Assembly: GCF_026967925.1 (NCBI RefSeq)
Contig: NZ_JAPVBI010000002.1
Coordinates: forward strand, 434,001-498,000
Length of the DNA: 64,000 bases
Source of the DNA: Modestobacter sp. VKM Ac-2985
GTDB taxonomy: Bacteria > Actinomycetota > Actinomycetes > Mycobacteriales > Geodermatophilaceae
Direction of reading: 5' to 3'
Under the pieces are notes generated by a model, which had not been told where the DNA came from, made no database searches, and was given only the letters and a program-made list of their open reading frames with translations. Below are positions 60,903 to 64,000 of this stretch, one piece after another; positions within the stretch are counted from its first letter, which is position 1; every line of letters starts with the position of its first letter. The translations under genes were made by a program, and so were the position numbers.

Positions 60903-61993
60903 AGGGTCGATCGCCGCCTTCCGCGGACGAGGAGCCAGAGCAGGTACGGGGCGCCGACGATCGCGGTGATCACGCCGACGGGGAAGGACTCGGGCAGCAC
61001 GGTGCGGGCGACCAGGTCGCTGCTGACCAGCAACAGTGCGCCCAGCAGGGCGGAGGTGATCAGCGGCGGGCGTGAGCCGGCGGTCAGCCGGACGGCGATC
61101 TGCGGGACGACGAGGGCGACGAACTGGATCGGCCCGGCCGCCGAGACGGCGAAGGCGGCCAGGCAGACCGCGACCACCACGACGACGCCCTGGGCCAGCG
61201 GGACGCGCACGCCGAGCGCCCGCGCCGTCTCGTCCCCGTACTGCAGGACGCCGAGCACCCGGCTGAGCGCGAGGGCTGCCGGGAGGAGCACCAGGAGCGC
61301 CAGGGCCAGGGGCAGCGCCTGGTCCCAGCCACGGCCGTTCAGCGACCCGGTGATCCACACGTTGGCGGCGGCGGCGTCCCAGATGGCGCTGCGGGTGAGC
61401 AGGTAGTTGACGATCGCGTGGGCCATCGCGGACAGCGCGATGCCGATGAGGACCAGCCGGTAGCCGTCGACCCCCTGCCGCCAGGCCAGCCCGAAGACCA
61501 GGAAGGCCACCACCATGCCGCCGAGCAGGGCCGCGGCGGGGACGCCGATCCCGCCCAGCACGCCGGCGGCGGTGGTGCCGGTGCCGCCCAGCACGATCAC
61601 GCTCACCGCGCCGATCGCGGCCCCGCCGGTGACGCCCAGGATGTCCGGGCTGGCGAGCGGGTTGCGGGCGAAGGTCTGGATGAGCGCGCCGGACAGGCCG
61701 AGGGCCACCCCGACGAGCACGGCCACCGCGATCCGGGGCGCGCGCAGCTCCAGCACGATCAGCCGCTGGGTCTCGTCGCCCAGCCCGACCAGGGTGCCGA
61801 GCACGTCGGGCACGCCGATCGGGTAGTCGCCGCGACCGAGACTGGCCGCGGCGGCCAGCACCAGGACCAGGAGGACCGCGATCGGCACCAGCACGTCGCG
61901 CACCCGGTAGGTGGTGGAGACGCGGCCGATCCGCAGCGCCCGGCGGGGCCGGGACGGGGGCGCGGTGGCCCGGGCGGGCGCCGTGGTGCTCAC
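60899..61993 (-). CDS. FecCD-family siderophore permease (second)
   Basis: This 364-residue, 9-10 helix permease shows RAPRIAVAVLVGVALGLSGALIQ and RNPLASPDILGVTGGAAIGA, the FecCD family signature. GPIQFVALVVPQIAVRLTAGS carries the ATPase-contacting loop. The GTG at 61993 overlaps the upstream permease stop by 4 nt. It pairs with that permease as a heterodimer. Confidence 0.9.
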   Translation of the reverse strand: MSTTAPARATAPPSRPRRALRIGRVSTTYRVRDVLVPIAVLLVLVLAAAASLGRGDYPIGVPDVLGTLVGLGDETQRLIVLELRAPRIAVAVLVGVALGLSGALIQTFARNPLASPDILGVTGGAAIGAVSVIVLGGTGTTAAGVLGGIGVPAAALLGGMVVAFLVFGLAWRQGVDGYRLVLIGIALSAMAHAIVNYLLTRSAIWDAAAANVWITGSLNGRGWDQALPLALALLVLLPAALALSRVLGVLQYGDETARALGVRVPLAQGVVVVVAVCLAAFAVSAAGPIQFVALVVPQIAVRLTAGSRPPLITSALLGALLLVSSDLVARTVLPESFPVGVITAIVGAPYLLWLLVRGRRRSTL

Positions 61994-63060
61994 AGCTGCA
62001 CCAGCCGGCGGCGGCGGATCAGCGCGATGAAGAAGGGGGCACCGACGACGGCCAGCACGATCCCGACCTGCAGCTCACCCGGCCGGGCCAGGACCCGGCC
62101 CAGCACGTCGGCCAGCAGCAGGAACACCACGCCGAGCAGCGCGGAGTACGGGACCAGCCAGCGGTGGTCGGGGCCGGTGATCGCCCGGGCGACGTGCGGC
62201 ACCACCAGCCCGACGAAGGCGATCGGCCCGCAGGCGGCGGTGGCGGCCCCGGTGAGCAGCGTGATCGCGCCCAGCCCGACCACGCGGGCCAGCCAGATCC
62301 GCTGGCCCAGGCCCCGGGCGACGTCCTCCCCGAGGCCCAGCAGGTTCAGCGCCGGCGCGTTCACCATGGCGAGCAGCAGGCCCACCACGATGAAGGGGGC
62401 GATCTGGGTGAGGACCTCGGCGTCCCGCCCGGCCAGCGCACCCACCACCCAGAACCGGTAGGCGTCCAGCGCGGTCGTCTCGCGGATCGTGACCGCCTGC
62501 ACCAGGGCGTAGAGCAGGTAGCTGATGGCCGCCCCCGCGAGCGCCAGGCTCACCGGGCTGGGCGCTCCGCGGCCCGCCGAGGCGATCAGGAAGACCGCCA
62601 CGCTGCCCAGCATCGCGCCGGCGAAGGCGAACCAGACGTACCCGCCGGCCGTGGTGATGCCGAGCAGCCAGATCGAGAGGACGACGGCGAACGACGCACC
62701 CGCGGTGACGCCGAGGAGGCCGGGATCGCCCAGCGGGTTGCGGGTGTGGCCCTGCATCAGCGCCCCGGAGACGGCGAGTGCGGAGCCGGCCAGGACGCCC
62801 AGCAGGGTCCGGGGCACCCGCAGTTCGCGGATGATGACCGTCTCGTCCCCAGGGGTGCTCGGGTCGAGCAGGGCCTGCCACACGGTGCCGAGGCCGATCG
62901 GCCTCGTCCCGACGGCGATGCTGAGCACGCACACCGCCACGACGACGGCCAGCAGCAGCCACAGCCCCAGCACCCGCGGGGCCATGCCCTGGAGCAGTCC
63001 TCGGCGCGGTGGCTGCGGGGTCGCCTCCGGAGCGGGCCGGGTGGCCGTGCGTTGCGCCAC
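61990..63060 (-). CDS. FecCD-family siderophore permease (first)
   Basis: This 356-residue permease has RELRVPRTLLGVLAGSALAVSGALMQ, RNPLGDPGLLGVTAGASFAV and GPIAFVGLVVPHVARAITGPDHR, the canonical FecCD motifs. GTG start at 63060. An IdeR-like box lies 42 nt upstream, so the operon would be induced by iron limitation. No binding-protein gene is in the operon. The lipoproteins at 11518 and 45529 are the candidates. Confidence 0.9.
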   Translation of the reverse strand: MAQRTATRPAPEATPQPPRRGLLQGMAPRVLGLWLLLAVVVAVCVLSIAVGTRPIGLGTVWQALLDPSTPGDETVIIRELRVPRTLLGVLAGSALAVSGALMQGHTRNPLGDPGLLGVTAGASFAVVLSIWLLGITTAGGYVWFAFAGAMLGSVAVFLIASAGRGAPSPVSLALAGAAISYLLYALVQAVTIRETTALDAYRFWVVGALAGRDAEVLTQIAPFIVVGLLLAMVNAPALNLLGLGEDVARGLGQRIWLARVVGLGAITLLTGAATAACGPIAFVGLVVPHVARAITGPDHRWLVPYSALLGVVFLLLADVLGRVLARPGELQVGIVLAVVGAPFFIALIRRRRLVQL

Positions 63061-63101
63061 GAGCGGCTCCTGGGGACGGGGTCGGGCCGGGTCCCCGGCC
63101 G

Positions 63102-63120
63102 GCAGGTGAGGCTCACCTTA
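63102..63120 (-). promoter_or_regulatory. IdeR/DtxR-type iron box
   Basis: GCAGGTGAGGCTCACCTTA matches the IdeR consensus in both AGGTnAGGCT and ACCT halves. It lies upstream of the siderophore permease operon and is closely similar to the box at 12532. Confidence 0.78.
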
Positions 63121-63150
63121 CCCAGCTGTCCCGCTCCGACCCCCGTCCCG

Positions 63151-63174
63151 GGGCAGAAATGGCCATTTCTGCCC
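63151..63174. repeat. 24-bp perfect palindrome
   Basis: GGGCAGAAATGGCCATTTCTGCCC is a perfect palindrome with an A+T-rich core, in the divergent gap between the permease operon and an acyl-CoA dehydrogenase. With no loop it is a poor terminator. It could be an operator for the acyl-CoA dehydrogenase or a dispersed repeat. The remaining 145 nt before the next gene contain only its GGAGG ribosome site. Confidence 0.6.
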
Positions 63175-63320
63175 GAGGGTGCGGGGCGAGCTCCCGGTGC
63201 GGCGGCGGCGTCGCTCGCGGCCAGCTCGTCGCGGGCGGACGGGCGGGAGCACTGCGTACCGTCCCTGAGTACCGCAACCCGGTCGGGACGGCGCCGTCTC
63301 GACTCCCCTGGAGGTGCACC

Positions 63321-64000
63321 GTGCCCGTCCGTCGCCTGGTCCCCACGCAGGAGGCCGCCGACCTGCTCGACCTCACCCGGCAGCTGGCCCGGGACGAGCT
63401 CGCGCCCCGGGCCGCCGCGGCGGAGGCGGCCGAGGAGTTCCCGTGTGACGTCTTCCGCACCCTGGGCCGGGCCGGGCTGCTGGGGCTGCCGTACGCCGAG
63501 GAGCTGGGCGGCGGCGGGCAGCCCTACGAGGTGTACCTGCAGGTGCTCGAGGAGATCGCCGCTGCGTGGGCCAGCGTCGCTGTCGGGGTGAGCGTGCACG
63601 GGCTGTCCTGCTTCGGGCTCGCCACCCGGGGCACGCCCGCGCAACAGCAGTGGCTGCCGGAGATGCTCGGCGGTGAGCAGCTGGGCGCCTACTGCCTCTC
63701 CGAGCCGCACGCCGGCTCCGACCCGGCGGCGATGCGCACCCGGGCCGTGCGGGACGGCGACTCGTACGTCCTCACCGGGGAGAAGGCCTGGACCACCCAC
63801 GGCGGGCACGCGGACTTCTACAAGGTCATGGCCCGCACCTCCGACGACGGCGCCCGCGGCATCTCCTGCTTCCTCGTGCCCGCCGACAGCGCGGGGCTGT
63901 CCGCCGACACCGCCGAGCGCAAGATGGGGCTGACCGGCTCGACCACCGCGACCATGCGGTTCGACGGCGTGCGGATCGACGCCGACCGGCGGCTGGGCGA
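63321..64000 (+). CDS. Acyl-CoA dehydrogenase, N-terminal part (cut by window edge)
   Basis: The 226 residues present cover the N-terminal helical domain and the middle beta domain of an acyl-CoA dehydrogenase. LLGLPYAEELGGGGQPYEVY is typical of the first domain. The FAD-contacting CLSEPHAGSDPAA and GEKAWTTHGGHAD segments mark the beta domain, and KMGLTGSTTATMRFDGVRI marks its end. It oxidises an acyl-CoA to the enoyl-CoA and passes electrons to ETF. The C-terminal domain with the catalytic Glu lies outside the window. Start GTG at 63321 with GGAGGTG upstream. Confidence 0.85.
   Translation, partial: MPVRRLVPTQEAADLLDLTRQLARDELAPRAAAAEAAEEFPCDVFRTLGRAGLLGLPYAEELGGGGQPYEVYLQVLEEIAAAWASVAVGVSVHGLSCFGLATRGTPAQQQWLPEMLGGEQLGAYCLSEPHAGSDPAAMRTRAVRDGDSYVLTGEKAWTTHGGHADFYKVMARTSDDGARGISCFLVPADSAGLSADTAERKMGLTGSTTATMRFDGVRIDADRRLG

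Overview
The window is about 74% G+C, densely coded, and rich in GTG starts and 4-nt ATGA/GTGA gene overlaps. Its gene content (mycofactocin cluster, IdeR/DtxR-type iron boxes, molybdenum hydroxylase of the CO dehydrogenase family, NnrD, TldD/E) fits a high-GC actinobacterium. The Geodermatophilaceae (Blastococcus/Geodermatophilus/Modestobacter) are my best guess; this is inference, because no rRNA is present. I saw no tRNA, rRNA or CRISPR array.

Layout. 1-4.5 kb: the tail of an unknown gene, DUF3224, an FAD monooxygenase, a cysteine-desulfurase-like enzyme, an SRPBCC protein and a membrane-linked hypothetical. 4.5-14.5 kb: a mycofactocin locus (mftR divergent from mftA-mftB-mftC, a mycofactocin-type SDR, a MoxR/VWA pair, mftE, mftF). 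It contains no mftD, and mftE and mftF are separated by an iron-siderophore binding protein and ribosomal protein L31. 14.5-18.1 kb: two MFS exporters and a fibronectin-like membrane protein. 18.2-25.1 kb: a GAF regulator followed by coxS-coxL-coxM and coxG; CoxL carries the form II AYRGAGR motif, so the substrate may not be CO. 25-37 kb: metabolic genes, a DUF559/AbiEi-type gene between two matching hairpins, an orphan radical SAM gene, a YnjB-type ABC importer and an FAD disulfide reductase. 37.3-39.1 kb: a decayed IS30-type transposase fragment beside a TetR/SDR pair. 39-57 kb: mostly housekeeping genes (flavoprotein, TSUP, TldD/TldE, a second siderophore-binding protein, NlpC/P60, NnrD, gamma-carbonic anhydrase, a sigma-like protein with a membrane segment, fatty acid desaturase, Zn-ADH, MscS). 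57-64 kb: a BCCT carrier, a second DUF559-type gene (frameshifted) again between matching hairpins, a FecCD/FepC iron importer and the start of an acyl-CoA dehydrogenase.

How the parts fit. MftA, MftB, MftC, MftE and MftF would make and glycosylate a peptide-derived redox cofactor used by the adjacent SDR. The MoxR/VWA pair resembles metal-enzyme maturation chaperones and may serve this locus or the cox genes 10 kb away, which lack their own coxD/coxE. Three separated iron-uptake units (11.5, 45.5 and 60-63 kb) each sit behind an IdeR-like box and together would make one siderophore uptake regulon.

The observation I find most unusual is that both DUF559-type genes are bracketed by a pair of hairpins sharing the same outer arms, with a different hairpin family at each locus. 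This resembles the layout of REP/RAYT cassettes but uses a different protein family.
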